Assembly: GCA_966250375.1 (NCBI GenBank)
Contig: CBINHE010000029.1
Span: forward strand, 1 to 44,424
Length of the DNA: 44,424 bases
From: CAMLDH01 sp966250375
GTDB taxonomy: Bacteria; Pseudomonadota; Gammaproteobacteria; Burkholderiales; Burkholderiaceae_D
Direction: 5' to 3'
Shown here: in pieces, positions 15,741-24,471 of the stretch
How the letters are laid out: every line of letters starts with the position of its first letter
How positions within the stretch are numbered: the stretch's first letter is position 1
Program-made: the position numbers and the translations under genes
The notes under the pieces: generated by a model
Database searches by the model: none
Seen by the model: the letters and a program-made list of their open reading frames with translations, nothing else
What the model was told of the DNA's origin: nothing

Positions 15741-17243
15741 ATGGAAAACGCGGCACATTCAGATCAAGAACCTTTCTTAACGCTTAGCCGAGAGCAGTAT
15801 TACCGCGCACTGACGGCGAAGGACACGCGCTTTGACGGCGTGTTTTTCACCGGCGTAAAGACCACCGGTATTTATTGCCGTCCGGTTTGTACGGTAAAAA
15901 CGCCCCGCGAATCTTCGTGCCTGTTCTTCAGCACCGCAGCTGCAGCCGAAGCCGCCGGATTCCGGCCCTGTCTGCGCTGCCGCCCCGAACTCGCACCATA
16001 CGCATTGCAGCAGAACCTGGCATATGCAGTGTGGCAACGCATCGCGGCCGGCGCATTGAATGACGGCGATGTCGAGCGTTTGGCTAACGAAGTCGGGCTG
16101 TCATCACGCCAATTGCGCCGCGTCCTGTTGCAGCATTTTGGCGTCACGCCGGTTGAACTGGCACAGACGCAGCGCTTGCTGTTCGCGAAAAAACTGCTGC
16201 AGGAAACGCGCTTGCCGATGGTGGACATCGCATACGCCGCCGGATTCGGCAGCGTGCGGCGCTTCAACACCCTGTTCGCCGCGCGTTACGGCATGGCGCC
16301 GACCACGATTCGGCGCGCCATAGCGCAAACCACGGAAAGCGCTCCTGACGCGCTGACGTTGCGTCTTGCATACCGGCCGCCATTCGGCTGGCGCGAAATG
16401 GTGCGCTATTTCGCAGGGCGCGGTATCCCGGGCGTGGAAGCAGTGGAGCAACAGGAAGGTGCCGAATCGTATGCCCGTAGCGTGCAAATCGGCGACGTGC
16501 ATGGCTGGCTGCGCGTGACGCATCTGCCCTTGAAGCAGCAACTTGAACTGGAACTCGCGCCGACCTTGACGCCGCTCCTGATGCCCTTGCTTTTGCGTGT
16601 CCGCAACCAGTTTGACCTCGACGCCAATCCATCCGTGATTCATGCGCACTTGCAGCAAGACAATCTGCTGGCAAAGCAAATTGAAGCAATGCCCGGCCTG
16701 CGCGTGCCAGGCGCATTTGACGCATTCGAACTTGCGGTACGTGCGGTGCTAGGGCAACAAGTCAGCGTTGCGGGCGCAACCACCTTGTCGGGGCGCTTGG
16801 TTGTCCGGTTTGGCCGTACGGTGGAGACGCCGTTTCCAAAGATCACGCACGATTTCCCAAGCGCGGAAACATTGGCGACCGCACCGGCTGAAGACATTGC
16901 GAAAATCGGGTTACCCAGAACGCGCGCCGCAACCATCCGCAATCTTGCACATTTCGCGGCGCTTGGCGGCTTGCGCATGCGGCCAGGGGCAACGTTGGAT
17001 GAGGCGATCGCGCATTTGAAAACGGTGGCGGGCATCGGTGACTGGACCGCGCACTATATCGCGCTGCGTGCATTGCGTTTTTCGGATGCGTTTCCGGCAG
17101 GCGATCTCGGTTTGCAAAAAGCCGCTGCGACCGGCAATGCAGCGACTGATCGATTAACTGAAAAACAGCTCATTGCGCGCGCCGGCGCATGGTCGCCTTG
17201 GCGCGGCTATGCGGCGCTTTTACTATGGCATTCATTGGGATGA
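15741..17243 (+). CDS. Ada-AlkA fusion: methylphosphotriester sensor, AraC HTH and 3-methyladenine glycosylase
   Basis: The 500-residue protein has three parts. First, an Ada zinc domain with Cys46, Cys50, Cys77 and Cys80, spaced exactly as the four zinc cysteines of E. coli Ada; Cys46 in TTGIYCRPVC is the methyl acceptor. Second, an AraC-type helix-turn-helix (about 95-195). Third, an AlkA domain with a helix-hairpin-helix (KTVAGIGDWTAHYIALRAL) and the catalytic Asp in FPAGDLGL. It should sense methylphosphotriesters, activate repair genes and excise alkylated purines. The GTG at 15714 could add nine residues; I prefer the ATG at 15741. The Ada methyltransferase domain is missing and is supplied by the next gene, 3 bp away. 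Confidence 0.92.
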   Translation: MENAAHSDQEPFLTLSREQYYRALTAKDTRFDGVFFTGVKTTGIYCRPVCTVKTPRESSCLFFSTAAAAEAAGFRPCLRCRPELAPYALQQNLAYAVWQRIAAGALNDGDVERLANEVGLSSRQLRRVLLQHFGVTPVELAQTQRLLFAKKLLQETRLPMVDIAYAAGFGSVRRFNTLFAARYGMAPTTIRRAIAQTTESAPDALTLRLAYRPPFGWREMVRYFAGRGIPGVEAVEQQEGAESYARSVQIGDVHGWLRVTHLPLKQQLELELAPTLTPLLMPLLLRVRNQFDLDANPSVIHAHLQQDNLLAKQIEAMPGLRVPGAFDAFELAVRAVLGQQVSVAGATTLSGRLVVRFGRTVETPFPKITHDFPSAETLATAPAEDIAKIGLPRTRAATIRNLAHFAALGGLRMRPGATLDEAIAHLKTVAGIGDWTAHYIALRALRFSDAFPAGDLGLQKAAATGNAATDRLTEKQLIARAGAWSPWRGYAALLLWHSLG

Positions 17244-17246
17244 ATC

Positions 17247-17729
17247 ATGACTTACTACATACAACATGACAGTCCGCTCGGCACTTTGTTGCTGGCGGCC
17301 AGCGAGCACGGGCTGAGTGGCATTTATTTTGAAGAGCACAAGCATTTCACGGGAATACAGGGATGGAAGCACGCCCCCTCTCATCTGCTGTTGAAAGATG
17401 TCGCATGTCAACTCGATCAATATTTTGCCGGGCAGCGTCGGGACTTTAATGTGCCATTGGATTTGGTTGGCACGCAATTTCAGCAGTCGGTATGGCGCGA
17501 ACTACTGCAGATTCCATTCGGGCACACCATCAGCTATACACAACACGCGCAACACATCGGAAACCCGAAAGCGTTGCGCGCGGTAGGTGCAGCGATCGGC
17601 CGCAATCCAGTGTCCATCATCGTACCGTGTCACCGCGTCATCGGCGCATCACGGTCACCCACCGGATACGCTGGAGGCCTGGCGCATAAATGTACCTTGC
17701 TTGCGCTGGAAGGCATCCAGTTGTCCTGA
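17247..17729 (+). CDS. ogt: Methylated-DNA--protein-cysteine methyltransferase
   Basis: The 160-residue suicide repair protein removes methyl groups from O6-methylguanine. The active-site motif IIVPCHRVIG has acceptor Cys128, the upstream helix has the recognition sequence NPKALRAVGAAIGRNP, and the C-terminus GYAGGLAHKCTLLALEG is canonical. The ATG starts 3 nt after the Ada-AlkA stop codon, so the two genes form an adaptive-response operon that together covers the activities of Ada, AlkA and Ogt. Naming it ogt rather than adaB is a matter of convention. Confidence 0.93.
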   Translation: MTYYIQHDSPLGTLLLAASEHGLSGIYFEEHKHFTGIQGWKHAPSHLLLKDVACQLDQYFAGQRRDFNVPLDLVGTQFQQSVWRELLQIPFGHTISYTQHAQHIGNPKALRAVGAAIGRNPVSIIVPCHRVIGASRSPTGYAGGLAHKCTLLALEGIQLS

Positions 17730-17736
17730 CACGTCT

Positions 17737-18060
17737 TTATTGCCCGGTGCTGCCGGATGTGCCGCTGGAACCGCTCTCCGGCATACTGGAACCAGAAGAA
17801 CCAGAAGATGTACCTGCACCGCTTGACGGAGCGGCCCCGGATGTATCGGGGCTGCTCATACTACCGCCTGATGTGCCGCTGCTGCCGGAAGGGCTCGTGC
17901 TGCTTGGTGAGGAGCCTGTGGTTGCGCCCGATGATGATGATGAATCCCCAGCCGAGCCGGTTCCGCTGCTGCCATAGGTGCCGCCGGATGATCTTTCTGA
18001 CGGTGAGGTACATGCGGCGAGTACAAAAGTGCATGCCAAGACAGCGATCCATTTAGACAT
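17737..18060 (-). CDS. Ser/Gly-rich lipoprotein
   Basis: The 107-residue product has a signal peptide with a lipobox (MSKWIAVLACTFVLAACTS, lipidated Cys17). The rest is almost wholly Ser, Gly, Thr, Pro and Ala (SSGATTGSSPSSTSPSGSS and similar), a disordered periplasmic or surface-exposed tail. An AGGAGA ribosome-binding site precedes the ATG at 18060; the longer frame to 18240 is rejected because the lipobox would be internal. The gene is convergent with ogt, with only 7 bp between stop codons and no visible terminator. Function unknown. Confidence 0.75.
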   Translation of the reverse strand: MSKWIAVLACTFVLAACTSPSERSSGGTYGSSGTGSAGDSSSSSGATTGSSPSSTSPSGSSGTSGGSMSSPDTSGAAPSSGAGTSSGSSGSSMPESGSSGTSGSTGQ

Positions 18061-18726
18061 AAAATTCTCCTGAGAAAGTAAAAAAATAAGTGCAGCGCAA
18101 GCTATTACTGGCGCCAAGACATCGCATGCTGCGAATAAGTAGAAGCTTCTGCTTAATAAAAGTTCAACAGTGTTTCCTGATTTCAAACACGCTATTTGAT
18201 GCATCACAACACAATTGAGACAATACTTGCCGGTTTGCACGATAAAGCATGCTGCCTAGACATAGATATTTATGCGACCGGGGCGAAGTCATTAAGGAAG
18301 CGCAGATTTAATCGATTCCCCCGAATCGCCACCTTTATAAATCAACGAGTTGCGAGTGTATTTTGGCGAAAAAACGATTAAATCCGCGCTTCCTTAAAGT
18401 GGCGATCTCATTACCTCGGTGATGGAGGGGGGCAATCATTTCCGTCATGTGGAATCGCTTCACAACGCCGGCGTCGCAATGGCGGTATTGGGGGGGGGCC
18501 GTGATACTGGAAGGTTTTTCAGTGCATGGCGCGATGAAAGAAATCCACAAAATTCCGTGCGGAAAATTATTTGCAAAGTGGTTTCGTGAAACGCGTCAAT
18601 CCGAATTGATGGTGGTGGCCAGCATGGGATGCGGCAAGCTCAATCGCCATGGGCGTCTTGCTGATATGAGAAAAACTAATACTTCATCGCAACTGGGTCA
18701 TAGGCACTCTCCGGCATTGGCGCAAT
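18061..18726. other. Non-coding region between two lipoprotein genes
   Basis: I see no convincing gene in this 666-bp stretch. It contains the inverted-repeat element at 18292-18397 and a run of nine G residues near 18490. A frame at 18447-18743 is open, but its sequence lacks protein-like character and runs into the neighbouring gene on the opposite strand. Confidence 0.5.
18292..18397. mobile_element. MITE-like inverted-repeat element (106 bp)
   Basis: The arms 18292-18314 and 18375-18397 (outer ends TTAAGGAAGCGC and GCGCTTCCTTAA) are inverted copies agreeing at 22 of 23 positions, with 60 bp between. Weaker complementarity continues inward (GAATCGCC against GGCGAA). It encodes nothing and has no U-tract suited to a terminator. 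Such ends resemble insertion-sequence terminal repeats, so a miniature element or the fused ends of a lost insertion sequence is the best reading. Confidence 0.6.
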
Positions 18727-18948
18727 TTATCTTTTCGATTTAGTCACTTCATTGCCAATCACCCCGCCTACTGCCGCACCGCCCACTGTACCAAGCGTGC
18801 TGCCATCAGTAAGCACATGGCCGGTGACGCCGCCGAGTACCGCGCCGGTGCCGATCCCGACCTGTTGCCGGGTCGGACTCGTGGAACATGCGAACAAGCC
18901 AGTACTTAATGCGCTTGCGCAAATCAGCGAAATGAAGATGCGGGACAT
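18727..18948 (-). CDS. Glycine-zipper lipoprotein (OsmB-like)
   Basis: The 73-residue product has a lipoprotein signal (SLICASALSTGLFACST, lipidated Cys about 21) and a glycine-zipper segment (GIGTGAVLGGVTGHVLTDGS, then GGAAVGGVIGNEVTK). This is the OsmB/SlyB-type 2TM glycine-zipper arrangement of small outer-membrane lipoproteins linked to envelope stress. The ATG at 18948 follows a GGAGG ribosome-binding site; the in-frame upstream ATGs are not needed. Confidence 0.8.
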   Translation of the reverse strand: MSRIFISLICASALSTGLFACSTSPTRQQVGIGTGAVLGGVTGHVLTDGSTLGTVGGAAVGGVIGNEVTKSKR

Positions 18949-19059
18949 TATGCTTGCCTCCATTAAGATCACCTGCATTTGACTTTATAAAAAGCATGGA
19001 AGTTTCAAGTGCATCATTAGTTCATTCGTTGCACCAGTACACGTTTACGGCATGTCGAA

Positions 19060-19209
19060 ATGCCGCCGCTGGAAGAAGTGGCGGCAGCGCCAGAACTGAA
19101 ATTGCCAGCCGAGAAAACGGCTGCATTGGAAGCAGCGTACCGTACAAGCCGTACCGATAATCGGGGAGGGGTGATTCACAATGCGGGGACAGCGGTCCAG
19201 GCGTGTTAA
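19060..19209 (+). other. Possible small ORF (49 aa)
   Basis: Within the 316-bp gap between two minus-strand genes, an ORF from the ATG at 19060 encodes MPPLEEVAAAPELKLPAEK and about 30 more residues to TAA at 19207-19209. Its codon use is GC-rich and protein-like, but there is no good ribosome-binding site, and the frame stays open upstream (LRHVE before the Met). It may be the tail of a decayed gene. The rest of the gap is featureless. Confidence 0.3.
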
Positions 19210-19264
19210 TGGCTTTTTTCGCCGATAAGCCGGTTGTGCAACGCGTTATGGGTGAAGATTAGTA

Positions 19265-19609
19265 TTACTTCACCAGATGTAGTGCAAACGGGTATCGATA
19301 CGCCTGACACTTCGATGCCGAAATCGCACCCAAGATGGAAAAAATAAAATTCATGATAATCAGTATCGGGACCGCGAAAAGGCCGATCAGGATGAACGCC
19401 AATATCCAGCTTGCAAACATGGCGATCGCGATCGTGATCTGAAAATTCAGCGCTTCCCTGGCTTGGTCCGCGATGAAGGCAGATTCATCCTTCTTGATCA
19501 GCCAGATGACCAGTGCCCCGATAAACCCGGTAAATACGCCCAGCAAATGCGCCAGCATTGCCAGATTGCACTCGTCCTTGGTCGGTGTGGCTAACGGTAA
19601 TTCATCCAT
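19265..19609 (-). CDS. DUF4870 (Tic20-like) membrane protein
   Basis: The product is 114 residues. The sequence LAMLAHLLGVFTGFIGALVI, WLIKKDESAFIADQAREALN and FQITIAIAM is the DUF4870 signature: a helix, a conserved charged loop with the AREALNFQ motif, then two more helices. It is an inner membrane protein of unknown function. The ATG at 19609 has an ideal AAAGGAG site 7 nt upstream; the track-length start two codons earlier would be TTG. It is downstream of, and on the same strand as, topB. Confidence 0.88.
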   Translation of the reverse strand: MDELPLATPTKDECNLAMLAHLLGVFTGFIGALVIWLIKKDESAFIADQAREALNFQITIAIAMFASWILAFILIGLFAVPILIIMNFIFSILGAISASKCQAYRYPFALHLVK

Positions 19610-19668
19610 CGACAAACTCCTTTATTAGTCACTTTTCGTGCTGCGGGAATCACGAAGCCCAAGTTGAA

Positions 19669-22278
19669 TCACGCTGCTTTTTTCGCTGCCGTTTTCTTCG
19701 CGACGGCTTTCTTCAGTGCAGGTTTGGCCACGACCTTCTTCTCGGTTTTTGCCGGCGCTTCATCAGCTTCTTTGGCAGCCTTGCCTTTCGCAGGCGCCTT
19801 CGCCTTGCGCTCTTCAAACTCAAAGCTTACCTTGCCATCCTTGCCTTTCACGAGGAACGCCTTGAATGGGCGACGCGTGCGTTGCGAAATGAAACCGGGC
19901 AGCAAATCGGTCTTGCCATCGTTGAGCAGTTTGACCATTTGTTCCGGCAAAATTTCCTGTTGCAAGATAATTCTGCCGCTACGGAAGTCGCAAGCCTTCG
20001 GTTTCGCCACGGTCTTTTCGCATACATAGGCCAGACCCATTTCATACACACCGCTGCTGCATTTCGGGCATGCGCCGAGCGCTGTTTGTCCGGTGAAATC
20101 GACGCCTTCCGCATTTTCGTCATCGTCCTGATTCTGGCCGAAATCGAATTCCAATTTGAAATTTTTGATGTCTTCGTCACGCGAAATCTTCAATATTGCA
20201 GCGAACGGCCGGCCCATTTTGGAACGGAAACCTTGCAGGGGACCAATGGTGCGATTGGCGAGCAATTCCTCGACTTCTGCAACTTCAAACTGGCGGCTAC
20301 CGGGTGTTTTCGACATCGAGAATTCGCACTTGGTGCAGGCGAAACGACGATAGTTTTCTTTCACGACACCGCCACAATTCGGGCATGGTGTTTTCAAAGT
20401 GGCGTAATCGCCGGGGATCGTCTCGTTGTCGTATTCCTTGGCGCGCTTGACGATGATTTGCGTCATTTGCGCAATTTCGCGCATGAATTCGTCTCGGCTG
20501 ATTTTGCCGCGTTCCATCTGCGACAACTTGTGTTCCCATTCGCCAGTCAATTCGGGCGCGGTCAGCTCTTCCACCCCGAGTCCGCGCAACAGCGTCATCA
20601 ACTGGAACGCCTTGGCGGTCGGGATCAGTTCACGGCCTTCGCGCAGCAGATATTTTTCATTCAGCAGGCCTTCGATGATTGCCGCACGCGTGGCTGGCGT
20701 ACCGAGTCCTTTGCCCGCCATCGCTTCGCGTAATCCGTCGTCGTCGATCAGTTTGCCGGCGCCTTCCATCGCGGACAACAGCGTTGCTTCCGAATAGCGT
20801 GCAGGCGGTTTCGTGACCAAGCCGTTGGCCGTGATTTTTTCGGTTTTGACTTTTTCGTCTTTGGCGACCGGCACCAGCGTACCGGCGTTTTCTTCATCCT
20901 TGTCGCTGGCCGCTTCCTTGCCGTAGATCGCAAGCCAGCCCGGGTTGGTCATTACCTTGCCTTCGGTCTTGAACTGGTGGCCGGATACGTCTGTGTAGCG
21001 CGTGGTGACCTGGAATTCGGCTGCCGGAAAGAACACGGCCATGAATCGCCGCGTCACCATGTCGTATAGCTTTTGCTCCGGCTCGGACAGGTTTTTCGGC
21101 GCTTGCGTGGTCGGGATGATCGCGAAGTGATCGCTGATTTTCGTGTTGTCGAAAATGCGCTTGTTCGGCTTCACCCACTGTTTGTTCAGGATCTGTGCGG
21201 CGAATTGCTGATAGTTGTTGTTCTCCGAAACCGTCGCCAGTGTCTGCTTGACGGTGTCGATATAGTCTTCCGGCAGATGGCGTGAATCGGTACGCGGATA
21301 GGTCAGTACCTTGTGTTTTTCATAGAGTGCTTGCGCCAGGCCCAGCGTATTTTTGGCGGAGAAGCCGAAGCGCGCATTCGCTTCGCGCTGCAGGCTGGTC
21401 AAGTCGAACAGCGCGGGCGCCATTTGCGTGGCCGGTTTCGATTCTTCGGTGACCGTGCCCATCTTGCCGCGGCAGGCCGCCACGATCGATTCGGCGGCGG
21501 CCTTGCTCCACAGGCGTTCCGCGCGCTTTTCTGGATCGGTTTCATCCTTCTTGTGCTTGGTGTCGAGCCAGCGGCCTTCGTAAATGCCGGCTGCGCACAC
21601 AAACTCGGCGCGCACTTCCCAGAAGTCGCGCGGGACGAAATTCTTGATCTTTTCTTCACGCTCGACCACGATCGATAGCGTCGGCGTTTGCACGCGGCCG
21701 ACGGTGGTCAGGTAAAAGCCACCTTCTTTCGAATTGAAGGCGGTCATTGCGCGCGTGCCGTTGATGCCGATCAGCCAGTCCGCTTCGCTGCGGCAGCGTG
21801 CGGCGTCCGCCAGCGGCAGCATTTCTGCGTCTTCACGCAGGCGCGAGAAGCCTTCGCGAATCGCGCCCGGTGTCATCGATTGCAGCCACAGCCGCTTGAC
21901 CGGTTGCTTGGCCTTCGCGTATTGCGCGATCAGGCGGAAAATCAGCTCGCCTTCGCGCCCGGCATCGCAGGCATTGATCAGCGCGGTGACGTCTTTACGT
22001 TTGATCAGCTTGTTCAGTACTTTGAGGCGCGATTCGGTCTTGGCAATCGGATTCAACGCGAAGTGCGGCGGAATCATCGGCAAGTGCGTAAAAGTCCATT
22101 TGCCGCGCTTGACGTCGTACTCTTCCGGCACCGCGATTTCCAGCAAATGGCCGACGGCGGAAGACAGTACGTACTGGTCGGATTCAAAGTACTCATCGTG
22201 CTTGATGAAGCCGCCCAGCGTCTTCGCGATATCGTTCGCGACAGAGGGCTTCTCGGCGATGATGAGGGTCTTGGTCAT
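19669..22278 (-). CDS. topB: DNA topoisomerase III
   Basis: The 869-residue type IA topoisomerase resolves single-stranded and hemicatenated DNA. The N-terminal Toprim domain begins TLIIAEKPSVANDIAK and includes ACDAGREGELIFRL. The core carries TTVGRVQTPTL and the active-site Tyr327 in VLTYPRTDSRHLPED. The C-terminal part has a zinc knuckle CPNCGG...CTKC and a second cysteine set (CPKCSSG...CEKT...CDF). The protein ends in a Lys/Ala-rich tail (ALKKAVAKKTAAKKAA) that probably binds DNA. It is longer than E. coli TopB (653 residues) because of these C-terminal additions, which occur in many betaproteobacteria. The promoter must lie in the 284-bp gap after smg. Confidence 0.95.
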   Translation of the reverse strand: MTKTLIIAEKPSVANDIAKTLGGFIKHDEYFESDQYVLSSAVGHLLEIAVPEEYDVKRGKWTFTHLPMIPPHFALNPIAKTESRLKVLNKLIKRKDVTALINACDAGREGELIFRLIAQYAKAKQPVKRLWLQSMTPGAIREGFSRLREDAEMLPLADAARCRSEADWLIGINGTRAMTAFNSKEGGFYLTTVGRVQTPTLSIVVEREEKIKNFVPRDFWEVRAEFVCAAGIYEGRWLDTKHKKDETDPEKRAERLWSKAAAESIVAACRGKMGTVTEESKPATQMAPALFDLTSLQREANARFGFSAKNTLGLAQALYEKHKVLTYPRTDSRHLPEDYIDTVKQTLATVSENNNYQQFAAQILNKQWVKPNKRIFDNTKISDHFAIIPTTQAPKNLSEPEQKLYDMVTRRFMAVFFPAAEFQVTTRYTDVSGHQFKTEGKVMTNPGWLAIYGKEAASDKDEENAGTLVPVAKDEKVKTEKITANGLVTKPPARYSEATLLSAMEGAGKLIDDDGLREAMAGKGLGTPATRAAIIEGLLNEKYLLREGRELIPTAKAFQLMTLLRGLGVEELTAPELTGEWEHKLSQMERGKISRDEFMREIAQMTQIIVKRAKEYDNETIPGDYATLKTPCPNCGGVVKENYRRFACTKCEFSMSKTPGSRQFEVAEVEELLANRTIGPLQGFRSKMGRPFAAILKISRDEDIKNFKLEFDFGQNQDDDENAEGVDFTGQTALGACPKCSSGVYEMGLAYVCEKTVAKPKACDFRSGRIILQQEILPEQMVKLLNDGKTDLLPGFISQRTRRPFKAFLVKGKDGKVSFEFEERKAKAPAKGKAAKEADEAPAKTEKKVVAKPALKKAVAKKTAAKKAA

Positions 22279-22321
22279 AAATAGAGTCTCGAAGTAGGCG
22301 CGGCAAAGCGCACGGTATACA

Positions 22322-22347
22322 CATGGTACAGCGACATGGTACAGCGC
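22322..22347. repeat. Tandem 13-nt repeat upstream of topB
   Basis: CATGGTACAGCGA is followed directly by CATGGTACAGCGC, and then a partial unit (ATAGTACAG). The block is 44-78 nt upstream of the topB start. It might be a regulator site or replication slippage. The rest of 22279-22562 has only a small hairpin (AGTAAG/CTTACT near 22368-22381). Confidence 0.45.
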
Positions 22348-22562
22348 ATAGTACAGGAGTTGCTAATCAGTAAGCCCTTACTAATTAACTTATGTTTAGG
22401 GTGAACCGGCTTCCAAGCGGCCAATGATAAGCGGGTTGCGCCAAAATCCGCAAGCAAGCGGAGCGCCAGTTGCACTTTTACAATGCCGGCTTGTACCGAA
22501 GTGGGGGAGTAATGGAGATAGGCAAACCGGAATCAGGTCGGATTGGCGCTTAAGAAAGATTT

Positions 22563-23039
22563 TTAATGCAACAACCGCGGTTCGGCGTCGTCTTCGTCCA
22601 GAAACAGTTCATCGAACATCAGGCCGTCTGGTTCTTTGCCTTGGCTCCAAAGCACCATCAGTACGATGACTTTGAGCTTATCGAGTGAAATCTGTTCATC
22701 GCTCGCTGCCAGCGCGCGCTCGATGACGATTTCACGCTGAATCGGGTTGATCACTTTGGCTGATTCCAGGAACTGGATGAATCCCACTGCCGCCGTGCCA
22801 AGCGTATCGAGCTCTTGCGCTACATAAATGCGGGTACCGAATGAGAATGCGGTTTGCTGCGGATACTGGTCAGAAAGTTCGTTGGTGGCTTCCGCCAAGT
22901 CGGTTAGCCAGTCAAGAGCTCTGGAAATCTCTTCCTCTTCAAAGCCGAGGGCCGATAACTTCTTCACCAGCGCCTCCGAATCGGGGCAGGCATCTGGCCG
23001 ATAGTAAGTTTCGTAGAGGTATACAAGGACGTCAAACAT
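22563..23039 (-). CDS. smg: Smg family protein (DUF494)
   Basis: The 158-residue acidic protein opens with MFDVLVYLYETYY and contains LSALGFEEEEISRALDWL and LDKLKVIVLMVLWSQGK, the conserved blocks of Smg/DUF494. The family is found next to dprA and def-fmt in many proteobacteria; its molecular function is unknown. Here it follows dprA on the same strand, but with an unusually long 320-bp gap. The GC content is moderate and the length normal. Confidence 0.92.
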   Translation of the reverse strand: MFDVLVYLYETYYRPDACPDSEALVKKLSALGFEEEEISRALDWLTDLAEATNELSDQYPQQTAFSFGTRIYVAQELDTLGTAAVGFIQFLESAKVINPIQREIVIERALAASDEQISLDKLKVIVLMVLWSQGKEPDGLMFDELFLDEDDAEPRLLH

Positions 23040-23359
23040 GGTTCTACTTTAGCGCTAAGGTTACGACGACACAAGCTTTAGTATATCACCTGAAAAATTA
23101 TGAGCATTTTCGATAACCTATTCTTCCAACGTCTAGATCAAAGCGTTTAACGGGCAAAGAAAAGACGTGTCAAGGAAGCCTCACCAATAAATCTCGCTAT
23201 CGAATAGAGGGGGAAAAGAATACCTTGAAAAGAAGATGCCAAAAGCAGTGAAAAGTTCTGATTCCTGTGAAAAGTCAACACGAAATCGTAAACGGTGTGG
23301 TGTAGGTGCAAGTTTGATGCGTGTTTTGTGAAAAAACAGTATCGTCCGACTGGTATTTT
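23040..23359. other. Intergenic region between dprA and smg
   Basis: This 320-bp, AT-richer gap has no ORF worth calling. It contains repeated TGAAAAGT words near 23246-23277 and is likely to hold the smg promoter, though no -10/-35 pair stands out. In many relatives dprA and smg are close together, so the gap may mark an insertion or a lost gene. Confidence 0.4.
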
Positions 23360-24463
23360 TTACGCTACCCGTCGGTAAATTCCACCCGGCAGCATCTCGA
23401 TCGCGCCATCCAACTCCAATGTCAACAGTTGTACGTTGAGCACTGCCGCATCGAGACCGCAGCGCATGGCTAGTTGATCTGCGTCGACCGGATCAAAACC
23501 CATCGCGGTCAGCAGGGTGTCGCTCTCCAGTTCTCTTGCTGCGATTGCTTGTTTGCCGGGCGTTGATGGCTTGGTAACTTTGTAATGCGCCAACTCTTCC
23601 AGAATATCGTGAGCGGACTCTACCAGCTTGGCGCCTTGCTTGATTAACAGGTGGCAGCCCTTGGAAAGCGGCGAATGGATCGAGCCGGGAATTGCAAATA
23701 CGTCGCGTCCCTGTTCCGCCGCCATGCGCGCTGTGATCAAGGATCCCGATTGCGCCGCCGCCTCGATTACCAATACACCGCGCGCCAAGCCGCTGATGAT
23801 GCGGTTGCGCCGCGGAAAATTTGCGGCGATGGCCGGCATGCCAAGCGGGTACTCACTTACGATGCAGCCATTCTCCGCTATTTGATGCGCAAGGGAGCGG
23901 TTGCGGGCTGGATAGACAATGTCGATGCCGGTGCCTATGACAGCAACAGTTGATCCGACGCCGCGCAGGCTGCCTTGGTGCGCTGCGGTATCGATACCGA
24001 GCGCCATCCCGGAGGAGATGGTCAGACCGGCCTGACTCAGAACTTCGGAAAATTTTTCGGCATTGGAGATGCCTTGCACAGTCGCGTTGCGGCTACCGAC
24101 TACTGCGATCGACGGACAAGATAGTAGATCCAGTCGTCCTTTCACGTACAGCATGATGGGCGGATCGGCGATGTCGAGCAGCGCTTTGGGGTATTCGGCA
24201 TCAGCCAAGGTCAGCACATGGTTGCCGGGCTGCTCGGCCCAACTGAGCGTGTGGTCGATCAGCGTTTGCGTTTTGTCGTCGATCGGCGCCGTCAGCGCAC
24301 GGGCGACGCGTTCCGACACGACTTTATGCAACGCCGGGAAGCCGGCAGAAAAAATGTTCGGCGGCAAGCCGAACGCCGCCAGCAATTTGCGTGCGGTTTC
24401 CGGCCCGACGCCTAGTGTTTGTTCCAGCCGGACCCAGCCGGCAACGCCGTCAGCAACCGCCAT
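23360..24463 (-). CDS. dprA: DNA-processing protein DprA
   Basis: The 367-residue protein loads RecA on single-stranded DNA during natural transformation. The Rossmann-like core shows SIAVVGSRNATVQG, ISSGMALGIDTAAHQGSL and FPRRNRIISGLARGVLVIEAA, all canonical. An N-terminal SAM-like segment includes LGVGPETARKLLAAFG, and the C-terminal winged helix (VLNVQLLTLELDGAIEMLPGG) is the DprA_WH domain. It starts 8 bp after the LysM gene ends, so the two are probably cotranscribed, as in many betaproteobacteria. Its presence suggests that competence machinery exists elsewhere in the genome. Confidence 0.95.
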   Translation of the reverse strand: MAVADGVAGWVRLEQTLGVGPETARKLLAAFGLPPNIFSAGFPALHKVVSERVARALTAPIDDKTQTLIDHTLSWAEQPGNHVLTLADAEYPKALLDIADPPIMLYVKGRLDLLSCPSIAVVGSRNATVQGISNAEKFSEVLSQAGLTISSGMALGIDTAAHQGSLRGVGSTVAVIGTGIDIVYPARNRSLAHQIAENGCIVSEYPLGMPAIAANFPRRNRIISGLARGVLVIEAAAQSGSLITARMAAEQGRDVFAIPGSIHSPLSKGCHLLIKQGAKLVESAHDILEELAHYKVTKPSTPGKQAIAARELESDTLLTAMGFDPVDADQLAMRCGLDAAVLNVQLLTLELDGAIEMLPGGIYRRVA

Positions 24464-24471
24464 TAATTTTG

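Noticed and set aside
18447..18743. 98-residue plus-strand frame near the G-run
   Set aside because: No ribosome-binding site, no family resemblance, and overlap with the glycine-zipper gene on the other strand.
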